Part shown: positions 23,340-34,829 of the stretch, piece after piece | Layout of the letters: each line of letters opens with the position of its first letter | Position numbering within the stretch: the first letter of the stretch is position 1 | Origin: Cyathus striatus | Taxonomy: Eukaryota; Basidiomycota; Agaricomycetes; Agaricales; Nidulariaceae | Assembly (NCBI GenBank): GCA_025738555.1 | Contig: JAOVFP010000007.1 | Coordinates: 248,001 to 312,000 of the forward strand | DNA: 64,000 bases | Direction of reading: 5' to 3' | Notes under the pieces: generated by a model | The model's database searches: none | The model's input: the letters and a program-made list of their open reading frames with translations, nothing else | Told to the model about the DNA's origin: nothing | Program-made: the position numbers and the translations under genes

Positions 23340-23545
23340 TTTCTCTCCCACGTCAGCACCTCACCCTCCCACATCAATGACTCAAGCTCCCACGTCGTCG
23401 CCTCAAGCCCACCTCACAATTCCCTCTTTGTCACCTAGTGCAAGCCTCAATATTCCCACTTCGTCGTCGCCTCAAGCTCACTCGTGGTCCCACGTCATCA
23501 CTTCAAGCCCACTCTACAGTCCCACATTGTCGCCTCAAACTATCT
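23340..23545. repeat. Degenerate CCTCAAGCCCAC / TCCCACGTCGTCG repeat
   Basis: Short imperfect repeats of CTCCCACGTC and GCCTCAAGCYCAC. No conserved protein. Confidence 0.55.
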
Positions 23546-23689
23546 GTTTTGGCAGGCAACGAATCGATTACAAGATCGATAATAGGTGGTTGGCAGGGAG
23601 CTCTGTGAATGGTTGTGCATGTGAGAACGCATACAGGACTAACAGGTGAGTTTTTTTATCTTTTTGTCCCATCTTCTCCCCCTGCTGCG

Positions 23690-24300
23690 CTGTTTTGCAG
23701 ATGACAAGCACATGCATTGTCTCCACCGCCCCGCCCCCTCCCCCTGCGCCATCTCACAACTGAGGAGCACAGGCATTGCCTCCTCCCCCATGGCTCTTCC
23801 CCCTGCATCGTCTCGCAAATGACGAGCACAGGCGTCATCTCCTCCTCCACACCTCCTCCCCCTGCGCTGTCTTGCAAATGACGAGTGCAGGTGTCATCTC
23901 CTCCCCCACGCCTCCTCCCCCTGTGCCATCTCACAAATGACAAGTGCAGGCATTGTCTCCTCCCCTACACCTCCTCCCCCTGTGCTGTCTCGCAACTGAC
24001 GAGCGCAGGCATTGTCTCCTCCCCCACGCCTCCTCCCCCTGTGCCATTTTGCAAATGATGAGTGCAGGTGTCATCTCCTCCCCCACACCTCCTCCCCCTG
24101 CGCCGTCTCGCAACTGACAAGCGCAGGCGTCGTCTTTTCCCCAATGGCTCTTCCCCCTGTGCCATCTCACAAATGACGAGCACAGGTGTCATCTCCTCCC
24201 CCATGCCTCCTCCCCCTGCGCCGTCTCGCAAATGATGAGCACAGGCCTCGTCTCCTCCCCCATGCCTTGTCCCCCTGCACTGTCTCGCAAGTGACGGGGA
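23690..24300. repeat. Minisatellite, 59-60 bp unit
   Basis: About ten copies of a unit with the cores TCTCCTCCCCCACGCCTCC, CCCCTGCGCCGTCTCGCA and AATGACGAGC..GCAGGC. CpG and TpG/CpA variants of the same positions alternate between units. It continues as CT-rich simple sequence to about 24970. Apparent reading frames on both strands are by-products. Confidence 0.85.
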
Positions 24301-25060
24301 CAAATGTCCATCCCCAGACTGTCCTTTCCCCCCTCTTCTGCCTCCTCATCTTGCAAATGAAGAGCATGCATCCCCTTCCTTGTCTCCTTCCACGTCTCCT
24401 CCCTGCACCATCTCCCCCTTGTCTCCTTCCCCTCGTCCCCTCTCCCTGTGCTGTCTCCCTCTCATCTCCTTCCCCTCATTCCCTCTCCCTGTGCCATCTC
24501 AATGACAAGTGCACGTCCCCCTCCTCCTCCCACTGCCTCATCTCGCAAGTGACAAGGACAAGTGACCATCTCCCCTCCTCCCCTCCTCCCTTGCACCTCA
24601 TCTCGCAAATGTCAAGTGTGCATCCCACTCCTCCCACCGCCTCATCTCACAAGTGACGAGGATGAACAGCCATCCCCCTCCTACCCCTTCATGTCATCCC
24701 CCTGTGCCATCTCACAAGTGACGAGCTCAGGCATTGTCTCCTCCCCCTCACCTCCTCTCCCTCCCTCTTCCCCCCACGCCATCTCCTCCCCTTGCCGCTT
24801 CCCCCTGTGCCATTTTGAAAGTGACAAGCGCAGGCATCATCTCCTCCCCTTTGTTCCCTCCTTCTGCACTGTCTCCTTCCCTTCATCTCTACCCCCTTGC
24901 CTCCTCCCCCTGTGCCGTCTCCACCCCCTCATCTCCACCCCCTCACCTCCTTCCCCTGCACTGTCATGCCTCAAGGCTGTGTTCTCAAGGCTGTGTTTCT
25001 GGGAAGAGAAAGGCCAAAGTAGTTTACGTAATCATGTTGTAGCCAACCAAATATAATATA
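24300..25060. other. CT-rich degenerate minisatellite tail
   Basis: Looser copies of the preceding unit (CATCTCGCAAGTGACRAG every 60-90 bp) in a very CT-rich background. No gene. Confidence 0.6.
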
Positions 25061-25974
25061 TATTTATCTGTGTTCAGTATACCCAATCAAATGCTTCATA
25101 TTTTTAGTTTTTTGATCATGTGTGTGCTGTGCAGCTTCCAAGGTATTGGTATGCATCAATCCCCTTCTCTTTCTTCTCAACCACCACCATCTCACCATCT
25201 CAAAGCATTCTAACACATCTATACACAATGGCTCATCGTTCTACTCATTCTGCTACCACTCAGGCTTCCAGTACTCTTCCTGCTAAATCTGTACCACTCT
25301 CAGCTACACATGAGACTCACAGCAAGACTCGCAGTGAGACTCACAAGCGTGGTACTTCTGCTGCTGATCTCTCAGCTCAGCCACCAACAAAGAAGGGCAA
25401 ACAAGGCAAAAAAACTCAGTATGGTTTCAATCTTTCTTCCACTGCCTCACTAATAATTTTGTAGGAAAACTTCAGAAATGAAAGCAGCTGAGGATGCTGC
25501 TGCAGATGCAGAGGGCACTCCTGATCTTACAGCGTATGTATTATATATATTTATACAATATTTATGAACTGATAATATATTTAATACTTAGTGCTGAAAG
25601 GGTACTGGAGGAAAGCAGGCTTCCTATTGCTCCTCCAAAGTGAGGTCCAGCCCTTAATGTACCTCAACCAGCAGCTCCAGCTTTTACCATTACTCATAAG
25701 CATAATTCAGACATGAAAAAAGGTAAGAAAATATATCATAAAACATGCATCAAAATATTCACATCCTCCACAGTTGAAGAAGAAAGTGAATCCAGTGAAT
25801 CTAAAACCAACAATGAAAGCAAAAGCAAAGGTTTGCAATTGATAGCTCTGATATATATTTTTGCTAACACTTATATTGCAGAAAATATAGAAAATTCAGA
25901 AAATTCAGGTGACAAATTGAGTGTTGGTGATAAAGAAGAATCAGATGGCAGTGATGATAAGTGATATATCTTAC

Positions 25975-26290
25975 CTATATTACTATAACTAACATCTTGA
26001 AAGGGAGTGATATTAGTAATGAAAAGTATACAGAAGAGCAAACCAGTAAGGACAAAGGTAAGAAAAATTCAGTAATGTCTTAACCATATTACTGTAACTA
26101 ACATCTTGAAAGGAAGTGATATTAGTAATGAAAAGCATACAGAAGACCAAACCAGTAAGGACAAAGGTAAGAAAAATTCAGTAATGTCTTAACCATATTA
26201 CTGTAACTAACATCTTGAAAGGAAGTGATATTAGTAATGAAAAGCATACAGAAGACCAAACCAGTAAGGATAAAGGTATGGACAATTCAG
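25975..26290 (+). repeat. Triplicated 109-bp exon-plus-intron cassette
   Basis: Three copies at a spacing of 109 bp (cores starting 25986, 26095, 26204: TAACTAACATCTTGAAAG). Each holds a 54-nt open block (GSDISNEKHTEDQTSKDK, 18 residues) preceded by an AG and followed by GTAAG/GTATG. Since 54 is a multiple of three, extra copies lengthen the protein without changing frame. The third donor reads GTATGG. Confidence 0.75.
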
Positions 26291-26877
26291 TAATATTTAT
26301 ATTCATATTAATTTATTATTCTTTGCAGATGGAAATGATAATAGTCAGAATAAAGATGGTATACACTATTCATTTCTAAATATTGTCAAAACTTACAATT
26401 ATATGGTAGACATTGTCATGACTAGTCCACCAGTCAGTCCACCTTGTACCACCAGTAAACCAGGTACAGTAAATACTGTGGACATAGCTATGATTAGCCC
26501 CAAAGGTTCTTTGAGAAGCGAAGTGTCATATCCCGTATTGCCTACCTCCGGACCCCTATGCTCTTACTCCGCCTTTCCCTTTGTTTACTCCAAACTTTTG
26601 ATTACGCTCTTAATATTACTTATTGATTACTGTACATAGATTACTCTCGCTTCCTTTCTTCCGTTCTACTGAGCTATCCCCTCAGTAATGTAGTATACAT
26701 CTCATAGTGAGTCACTTATCATTCCTAAGTGTGCCACTATCAGTTTTACTTTACACCGCCATATGCGCTCACTTCTCCGACGCGTTTTATTATGTTTAAT
26801 TAGTTATAGTCTTCATTCTACGTATGCCTACCCTGACCGTACTTCTCCGCTGGCCTTTACTTACTCCGAGTCTCTAG

Positions 26878-26885
26878 TATTTAAG
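26878..26885 (+). promoter_or_regulatory. LTR TATA box
   Basis: TATTTAAG, followed about 33 bp later by TAGTTTCGTATTG, the candidate transcription start. The distance is normal for a TATA-driven start. Confidence 0.6.
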
Positions 26886-26910
26886 TAGTACTCGATTTGT
26901 ACTTAGACTT

Positions 26911-26921
26911 TAGTTTCGTAT
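26911..26921 (+). promoter_or_regulatory. Candidate self-primer (start of R)
   Basis: TAGTTTCGTAT is complementary to the sequence directly after the 5' LTR (ATATGAAACTA, 27177-27187) over 11 positions with one G:U pair. This matches the self-priming arrangement established for S. pombe Tf1, where the first bases of the mRNA prime reverse transcription. Confidence 0.55.
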
Positions 26922-27174
26922 TGAACTACGTCCTCACCCTTTCGTCTGACTTGAGTTACACCTCTCATCTTCCGTCTCTCGTCTTCTCCGAAGGGCTTGC
27001 CCTTACTCCGAAATCCAGGACCAGGAATCCCAGGGGCACAGCACATAAGCTGAAGCCGAAGTCCTACCCCCTGAGTTATCGTTCTCCGCTTTCGTCTTAC
27101 ACTCACCCCTCGCTTCTCCGCAGTCACTCTCTCGTACTCCGCCGCCAAGTCAGGCTAGGGGCACGGTCGTGACA

Positions 27175-27187
27175 GTATATGAAACTA
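27175..27187 (+). promoter_or_regulatory. Gypsy primer binding site
   Basis: GTATATGAAACTA follows the LTR end directly. It does not resemble the complement of the initiator tRNA 3' end (TGGTATCAG..), but does pair with the LTR at 26911-26921. Confidence 0.6.
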
Positions 27188-27228
27188 CCACCTTGGATTC
27201 CTCTTCTCATAACGCCTTTCTTTCTCTC

Positions 27229-29019
27229 ATGGCTACCCGCACGCAGACTCAGACTGCACATGCTAGGAGCCATGAACAACAGCAAAACAATGTGCGCCAT
27301 AGCAATCGTCTAGTTGCTCAGCAAGCCCGTGAATGTAACGCAGCTAACACGCCTTGTCGTGTTGACTCTGCTCCACCTCTCTCTCGGCGGAACGCCCCAC
27401 CCTCAGCTAGTGCTCTCATCTCTGGAGGAATTACCTCCACTCATCGTGCAGCTCGTGAACTTCAGCCGGTTCACAGCAATCAATTGCACGCTCCACGCCC
27501 AATTCCATTGAGCGTTCCTTACGACCCCACCCTTACCCCCACTGTGTCCATAGAACCAGTGGATACTCAACTACCTCCGGAAGGTGTAGCTGCACGCCAG
27601 CAGCAAACACCCACAGCCCATTCACCACCCGCCCAACAGCCTGTAGCTTCAGGCAGTGGAGGACTTCCTCCACTACCACCTTCCTCCGCTGGCAATTCTG
27701 CCGGAGTTGGAAATGGCGCACCTCCAGACGATGCTGGAGATGATGGTGATGACTCCGGAGATGATGGTAACGGTTCCGGAGATGATGATCAAGGAGACGA
27801 CGATCAAGGGGATGAGGATGAGCAGGCAGGTGCCGGTGGCGATGGTCCTGGCGAACCAAATGGCCCCGGAGGTCCTCCCTCTAATCCCCCCTCCAATTCT
27901 CCCTCAGAACCTCCTTCAAGGCCTCCCTCCAGGGGCCCCTACCGCGACCCTCGTCACCCAACTGCAAGACCCCACTACAATTTCACCCGGGATGAAATCC
28001 TGGAAATGGTGGCCTCTGTGGCAGGTTATTTTGCCCCGCCACCACCACCTCCACCACCTCCTCCTCCTGTTCGGGAGAAGGTTAACCAGCCGGACAACTT
28101 CGACGGCTCCAACACGCTTAAGCTGGAGCCCTTCATTACGCAAGTCCGCTTGGTGTTCCGGAACAACCCCCAGTTGTACCCGGACGACACATCTAAAGTC
28201 AACTACGCGTTGACTTTCCTCCATGGCTCTGCCAGCAATTTGTTTGCCACTCATCTCGATGATGATGCATACGAGCCGTGGATGGATTCATGGGGCTACT
28301 TCATTCAGCTCCTCCGGACTCATTTCGGCCATACCAACCCTGTTGGTGAGGCTGAAATTCGCATTTTCTCCCTCCACATGGAGGATAATCAGCAGCTCAC
28401 AACCTACGAAATAAAGTTCAACGAGTATGCCGCACTCTTGCCTTGGGACGATGCTGCCCTCAACTCAGCATATTACCGTGGCCTTTGTCCTCGTTTAAAG
28501 GACGCTCTCTCTCATCGAGAGCAAGGCCGGCCTACCACCCTTGCCGGGACTAAGAAGGTAGCCCAGGGCTACGATCAGAGGCATTGGGAGCGCAATACCG
28601 AGTGCAACATTGAGGAGAAGCGCAGCAAGTCTGCTGCCAAGTCTTCGGAGAAGCCCAAGGGCAATCAGAATTCGAAGTCAACTTCGAATTCTTCCTCCTC
28701 CTCCAAGACTCCATCCTCCTCTAACTCCTCCTCCGCCTCTTCTACCTCTGCTTCGTCCTCGGGGAAACCCAAGAACAAGCAAAAGCAGAACCAGTCCAAG
28801 GCGCCAGACTTGACTGGGAAGCTTGGTTCTGATGGGAAACTCACCCTGGAGGAATGTAAACGTCGCCTGGACCAGAAGCTTTGCCTATTCTGTGGCAACG
28901 CCAGTCATCAGGCCAAGGACTGTCGCAAGGCAGCCTCTGCCGCCAAAGCTCGTGCGGCCACTGCCACCTCTACCGAGGCAACTCCCTCGGCGAACTCGGC
29001 TGAGAGTTCGAAAAAATAG
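27229..29019 (+). CDS. gag: Gypsy Gag
   Basis: Structural nucleocapsid polyprotein, intact. The first ATG after the LTR is at 27229. The first third is disordered: alanine/proline-rich, then an acidic D/G tract and a run of prolines. The capsid-like retrotransposon gag domain begins at about residue 290 (QPDNFDGSNTLKLEPF, ALTFLHGSASNLFATHL). A serine/lysine-rich linker follows, then a CCHC knuckle, CLFCGNASHQAKDC, and an alanine-rich tail. It ends with TAG directly after a run of six A (29011-29016), where a -1 shift would enter pol. Confidence 0.92.
   Translation: MATRTQTQTAHARSHEQQQNNVRHSNRLVAQQARECNAANTPCRVDSAPPLSRRNAPPSASALISGGITSTHRAARELQPVHSNQLHAPRPIPLSVPYDPTLTPTVSIEPVDTQLPPEGVAARQQQTPTAHSPPAQQPVASGSGGLPPLPPSSAGNSAGVGNGAPPDDAGDDGDDSGDDGNGSGDDDQGDDDQGDEDEQAGAGGDGPGEPNGPGGPPSNPPSNSPSEPPSRPPSRGPYRDPRHPTARPHYNFTRDEILEMVASVAGYFAPPPPPPPPPPPVREKVNQPDNFDGSNTLKLEPFITQVRLVFRNNPQLYPDDTSKVNYALTFLHGSASNLFATHLDDDAYEPWMDSWGYFIQLLRTHFGHTNPVGEAEIRIFSLHMEDNQQLTTYEIKFNEYAALLPWDDAALNSAYYRGLCPRLKDALSHREQGRPTTLAGTKKVAQGYDQRHWERNTECNIEEKRSKSAAKSSEKPKGNQNSKSTSNSSSSSKTPSSSNSSSASSTSASSSGKPKNKQKQNQSKAPDLTGKLGSDGKLTLEECKRRLDQKLCLFCGNASHQAKDCRKAASAAKARAATATSTEATPSANSAESSKK
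29011..29019 (+). promoter_or_regulatory. Probable -1 frameshift site, gag to pol
   Basis: AAAAAATAG: six A followed by the gag stop. The -1 frame is open from here into pol without any stop (ATA GAG AGT GGC..). Slippage of a lysine tRNA on A-runs is a known mechanism; here it is inferred from the frames. Confidence 0.6.
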
Positions 29020-32000
29020 AGAGTGGCCCCAGTGACTCCGCACAGGCTGAGGGCCGTGTTAATCTCTCCTGTGCACCTAAGGAGATAAGACTAAACGCAT
29101 CCGCTCTTTATGATCCCCAAGCTGTAAATATTCCATTGACTTCGTTTTCTCCAGCTGCGCTGGATATGCCTCTTTCCTTCCTTTCGCTCATCGATTCTGG
29201 TTCAACCCATTGTTTTGCTGACTCGTCGTTTGTGAGGGAGCACAACCTCCCCACAACTCTGGTCCCTCCCATTGCACTGAAACTTTTTGACGGTACCTCT
29301 AACTCCATACTTACAGAGAGTATTTTATTATCTGTAACGTTTCCTACTGGTGAATGCATGGATATTTCATTCTATGTAACTCCGCTTGATTCTTCCTGCT
29401 CTGTGGTATTAGGATTTAACTGGCTCTCCCAACACAATCCGTTGATTGACTGGACTGAGAGACGTATACTTGGCTTCCAAACCCCGGTTCTAGGAGAATC
29501 TTCTCCGTCTTTGTTGACACCTGCACTGAAGGCATCTACCTCCTTGCAAACCCCTCCATCACCAGCTTCATCTTCTGTTCCTCCGTCGGACAATAGTCCA
29601 CCCAGTATCTCGCTCATTAACGCTGCAGCTTTTCTCCGGGCTAGTAAGCTCGCAGGCTCGCAGATGTTTAGGATACAAGTCGGTGCCGTAGTTTCAGCTT
29701 CTGCCGCTGCCATGGCTGCAGAAGCCGTGGACCTTTCTAGTATTCCTCCGGAATACCACGAGTTTGCTGATGTCTTCAGCAAAACACGAGCAGACACTCT
29801 TGCTCCGCATCGCCCTTACGATCTCCAGATCAACTTGGAGGAAGGTATGTCTCCTCCAGTCAGTACTGTATATTCACTCTCGCAGTCCGAGTTGGCCTCT
29901 CTACGAGAGTTCATTGACGAACATCTCCGGATTGGCTTCATCCGTCCTTCTCGTTCTCCACACGGAGCACCAGTGCTCTTTGTCCGGAAGAAAGATGGAT
30001 CCCTTCGACTTTGTGTTGATTTCCGTGGGCTTAATGCAATCTCCAAAAAGGATCGATACCCCCTTCCCCTTATTTCCGACCTCCTTGATTCTCCTCGCAA
30101 GGCTAGAATCTACACCAAGATCGATCTCCGCCACGCTTACCACTTAGTCCGCATCGCTGATGGAGATGAGTGGAAGACCGCTTTTCACACTCGCTATGGC
30201 TCGTTTGAATGGCTAGTTATGCTGTTTGGACTTACCAATGCACCTGCGGCTTTCCAACATTTCATGAACGACATCTTCAAGGACATGCTCGATGTGTGCG
30301 TTACAGTCTACCTCAACGATATACTAATCTACTCCGATAGTCTCGAGGAGCACAAACGGCACGTTAAAGAAGTCCTCAAGCGTTTACGCCAATATGGGCT
30401 CTATGCCTGGGTGGACAAGTGTGAATTCCACACTGAATCTGTTGAGTACTTAGGTTACGTCCTTTCTCCGGGTGGCCTCACTATGTCCCAGGATAAAGTC
30501 CAAACCATTAGGGATTGGCCCGAACCTAAGAAGGTTAAAGATGTTCAGTCTTTTCTTGGGTTTGCCAACTTCTATAGGCGCTTTATCCAGCACTACTCCA
30601 ACATTGTAGTGCCACTCACTCGTCTTACCCGCAAGGGCTTGAAGTGGGACTTTTCTCCGGCTTGCCGTTTGGCGTTCGAGAAACTTAAGGACGCCTTCAC
30701 TACAGCCCCCGTACTCACTCATTGGGTCCCTGACGCCCAGATCATTGTAGAGACTGACGCCTCCGATTATGCTCTCGGAGCAATCCTCTCGATTGTTGCT
30801 GACGATGGCGATATTCACCCCATTGCATTCCATTCCCGTACCTTCACCGCTCCTGAACTGAATTATGACACCCACAACAAGGAACTCCTGGCTATTTTTG
30901 AAGCTTTTCGTGTCTGGTGACACTACTTGGAAGGTTCTGGTACTCCGGTTGATGTGGTTACTGACCATAAAAACTTAGAGTATTTCTCCACCACCAAGAT
31001 CCTCACTCGCCATCAGGCTCGTTGGTCAGAGTACCTGTCTCAGTTTAATCTGGTTATTCGTTTCCGCCCAGGGAAACTTGGTGCGAAACCTGACGCTTTA
31101 ACTAGACGATGGGATGTCTACCCTAAAGGGGGGAATAACGACTATGCCAAAGTCAATCCGCACAATTTTCGCCCTGTTTTTACCCAAGAACAGCTCATTG
31201 CCTCTATCCGTGCCACCACACTCCTTCATCCTGTTCTCCGTGCCAGCATCATTATGGATGTTGAGCAACTCCACCACGACATCCTCACCGCCCAACCCCT
31301 AGACACTGTCGCATCTATCCACCTTTGCAATCCCACTAATCGTTGGTCTGTCGGTTCAGATGGCTTACTCCGCCTCGACAACCGGATTTATGTTCCAGAT
31401 GATGATTCTCTCCGCCTTCGCGTTGTCCAGTACAAACATGACCATTTACTCGCCGGACATCCTGGTCAGAACAAGACCTTGGATAATATTCGACGGGAAT
31501 ATACTTGGCCTGGACTCCGTACTTATGTCAAGGACTATTGTAAGTCTTGCACCATCTGCTTACGGTCTAAACCACAGTGTCACCGTCCCTACGGTACCTT
31601 GAAGCAACTCCCTATTCCAGAGCGCCCATGGAACTCTATATCTATGGACTTCATTGAAACGCTTCCCATCTCTGGATTTGATAAGTACAATTCAATCCTA
31701 GTTATTGTTGACCGCCTTAGCAAGCAAGCTATATTCATCCCTTGCCATAACACCATTACCTCTGCCCAGCTCGCTAAGCTCTTTATCATGCACGTATTCT
31801 CTAAGCACGGTGTTCCCAGCCACATTACCTCCGATCGTGGTTCGGAGTTCGTCTCCCACTTCTTCCGGTCTCTTGGTAAGGTTCTCGACATTAACCTACA
31901 CTTTACCTCCGGATACCATCCAGAAGGCGACGGACAAACTGAATGCATTAACCAAGTCTTAGAGCAGTACCTCCGCATCTACTGCAATTACCAGCAGGAC

Positions 32001-32735
32001 AACTGGGCTGATCTCCTTCCCATCACTGAGTTTGCGTATAACAATACACCGAGCTCGACCACTAATACGACTCCTTTCTTCGCCAATAAGGGTTATCATC
32101 CACAGATTACAGTCTCTCCCGAACGTGACGTTACATCTGTTCATGCTAGGGACTACGCCGTGGACCTCCAGGAACTTCATGAAAACCTCAAGGCCAAAAT
32201 AGCACTTGCTCAGAAGCGCTATCAGGTCAGAGCAGACAACCGTCGCTTGCCTGCCCCGGAGTTCAAAGTTGGAACTAAAGCCTTTGTCCATGCTAAGTTC
32301 TTTAACACCACTTGCCCTTCCAAGAAATTGGCTGAAAAGTATTACGGTCCCTTCGAGATCATTGCTGAAACTGGTACCCACTCCCGCACCCTTAGACTCC
32401 CTTCCAATTTCCGAGCTGTACACCCTGTATTCCATGTCTCTATGCTCGAGCCCGCAGTTGAAAACACTATCCCTGGTCGAGAGATAGCTCCGCCTCCCCC
32501 TGTGGAAATCGACGGAGATATCGAGTTCGAGATCAGTGAGATCTGCGACTCCAAGCTAGATCGCCGGTTCAAGAAATGTCCTCTTCACTACTTAGTCCGA
32601 TGGACTGGTTATGAAGGAACCGACAAAGAACTCACTTGGTTGGCTGCCACCGAAGTAGAACATGCTACAGAGCTCATAGAGGAATTTCACGCTCGTTATC
32701 CCGATAAGCCCAATCCTTCTACTCTTGTTACATAG
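29013..32735 (+). pseudogene. pol: Gypsy Pol with one nonsense codon and a changed RT active site
   Basis: Polyprotein in the -1 frame relative to gag. Domains in order: aspartic protease (LIDSGSTHCFADSSF), reverse transcriptase (LCVDFRGLNAISKKDRYPLP, FGLTNAPAAFQHFMN), RNase H (ETDASDYALGAIL), an HHCC integrase head (H..H..CKSCTIC), a DDE core (SMDFIETLP, ITSDRGSEF, GDGQTECIN) and a carboxy-terminal chromodomain (YLVRWTGYEGTDKELTWL). A TGA at 30918-30920 interrupts RNase H where arginine fits (FRVW-stop-HYLEG). The RT box reads YLND instead of YxDD, and MLFGL stands for the usual MPFGL; all three fit CpG transitions. It cannot encode an active enzyme as it stands. Confidence 0.93.
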
Positions 32736-33058
32736 ACTTTCTCCGCTTAGATTTTCGTTTCTCCGCTATAGTTTCTTGTATATCCATATCTGTCTTCTTG
32801 ACCAAAGGTTGAAGATTGACACTTCTCCGGACACTGCTTGCATGATGACCACTACGTTTAATAAGCATAGCTGATTCGTCACTTTGCATACTTAACAAGG
32901 TGGGCTGAGAGTGGAAGTACGGAGTTGTATTGGTTTTCTCCTAAGGTGTTTCTCTTTACTCCGTCTTACTGTTTACTCTTACTTTTCGTTCTCCTCACAA
33001 AAAATCATTAAAGTCAACAAGAAACAAGTATATACAATTTTTCTCCGTCTACTGTACA

Positions 33059-33578
33059 CTACTCTTCGTCTTCCTCTTGTTCCTCCTCTTCATTACTCCC
33101 GGACTCATTAGTCTCCGCCGGAGTACCCTCCTCTGCCGCCTGCGTGGTCATCAACCTATTCAACGTTCCCATCAACTCCGTGTGCATGTTGACATTCCTC
33201 CCCAATGCCTCCATGAGCATGGCCGATGAGGGGCTCCCGGAGTTGAGCTGCATCGCCAACTTGTCACGCTCATTCTCCGCCAGATAAAGCTGATCCCTCA
33301 GGATCTTGCACTCGGCGTCGAACATCTTCCCCTTGGTCCACAATTCATCCACCCGTTTCTCTGCGACCTCTAACTCTGACCTCGCCACCGCCAGTTGCAT
33401 CTGCAACTCCTCCACCAATTTCTCCTGCCCCACACCACCGGTCTTCATCTTCTCCAGACCAATTCTCCGCTCCTCTGCGTTCCCCGGGACTACAGTCCCC
33501 CACACTATTCCCTCATTGGCGCATCTTCCCTTCTTTGTCCGACACGCCTCGCATGCCTTGTGGTTCATCTTCTTTCCC
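33059..33578 (-). CDS. Antisense gene of the gypsy element, exon 2
   Basis: Continues from exon 1 (33625 upward) after a 46-bp intron. It starts GKKMNHKACEACRTKKGRC, the second half of a six-cysteine cluster, followed by a long predicted coiled coil (leucine/glutamate heptads, about 100 residues) and an acidic tail ending EEEEQEEDEE. With exon 1 the cysteines read Cx2Cx6Cx13Cx2Cx6C, the spacing of fungal Zn(II)2Cys6 DNA-binding clusters, though the inter-half loop is long. It may bind DNA or RNA; the role in the element is unknown. Confidence 0.7.
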
Positions 33579-33624
33579 CTAGGAGCAAGTCAGAACAACT
33601 CCAAAAAAGAAACAAACAACTTAC
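33579..33624 (-). other. 46-bp intron of the antisense gene
   Basis: On the minus strand GTAAGT..TTCTGAC..CTCCTAG: canonical donor, branch-like CTGAC and acceptor. Splicing joins the frames exactly and joins the two halves of the cysteine cluster. An intron in this orientation is not removed from the sense genomic RNA, so it can persist through retrotransposition. Confidence 0.75.
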
Positions 33625-34216
33625 TCGAGGTCCAGCAAACACTCCCTGTTCAGCTTACTGCAAACGTTGCAGGGGACCTTGGGTAAAACGTAGGCCTCTT
33701 TCTCTTTCTTATCCGTGGCCATCTTGGTCTTCTCCACACCTTTACCCTTTTTCTCCGCCAAGGTCTTCACTTCTTCCACCTCGACGTCGGACTTGTCGCC
33801 AGCCTGGCTCTCTGTGCCGGTACGACTTTTGCTTCCAGACTGGCTAGCCTTGCTGCTAGCGTTGTCTTCCACCGCCTCGTCGTCGACCAGGGCCTTGCTC
33901 TTTATTCCCTTGCGTTGGGAAGTCCAGGTCGTTGTTTTCTTCCTCGGCGGTTTTGGCATCACCTCTGTCATGTCCTCCGGATTCGTGTCGGTGCGCCTCC
34001 TCTTGGAGCCACCCTCGTTCTCCGCCCGCTGGACATTCTTCCCCACCTCTTCCTCCGGAGTTATAGTATGGCCTTCAGCCTCCAATTGCTGAACAGTGTG
34101 ATCGTGATCAGCAAGTTGCTCCGCATTCATATAGGTACCCACCTGTGAAACAGTGGTTACCTCCGGCTCCATTACAGGAGTTGGAGCCCCTACCCTTGAG
34201 TGGTGTCAGCCATCGT

Positions 34217-34277
34217 GATCATTTTTTGCCCTGGTAAAATGATTGCCACAATCATTTTACCAGGGCAAAAAATGATC
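34217..34277. repeat. Perfect subterminal hairpin, left arm of fold-back 3
   Basis: Two 29-bp arms (GATCATTTTTTGCCCTGG..) separated by CCA. The matching hairpin in the right arm is 37678-37738 with loop TGG. Confidence 0.9.
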
Positions 34278-34829
34278 GCTTAGGCGATCAAATGTGATCA
34301 TTTACCATAGAACTAGCAGAATATTACTATGCTCAAATGTGATCATTTACTATAATACTAGCAGAATATTCCCATGCTCAAATGTGATCATTTACATAGG
34401 ACTAGCTGATTGCTCACACTCAAATGTGATCATTTACAATAATACTAGCAGAATATTCCCATGCTCAAATGTGATCATTTACATAGAACTAGCTAATTGC
34501 TCACACTCAAATGTGATCATTTACATATTACCACCAGAATATTCTCACAATCAAATGTGATCATTTATGATAATACTAGCAGAATATTCCCACGCTCAAA
34601 TATAATCATTTATGATAATACTAGCAGAATATTCCCACGCTCAAATATGATCATTTATGATAATACTAGCAGAATATTCCCACGCTCAAATATGATCATT
34701 TATGATAGGACTAGCAGATTGTTCCCACGCTCAAATGTGATCATTTACTGAAATATTAGCAGAATATTCCCACACTTACAAGTGATTATAAGTGATCATT
34801 AGGTCATGCAGGTGGCATAATAGGTTGTT

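Larger units (their letters stand above)
26524..27174 (+). repeat. Gypsy 5' LTR
   Basis: 651 bp. Lacks the 13-bp duplication (GGCCAGCGGCCT type) seen in the 3' LTR at about 38754-38766. Confidence 0.95.

Noticed and set aside
23656..24371. Minus-strand frames with repeated RRCGGGDDTC-like units
   Set aside because: They follow the 59-60 bp minisatellite and break at unit-length changes.
27169..27229. A longer gag frame starting at GTG in the LTR
   Set aside because: A eukaryotic gene should use ATG; the first suitable one is at 27229.
27533..28254. Minus-strand frames opposite gag (108 and 112 codons)
   Set aside because: Shadows of the biased gag coding sequence without motifs.
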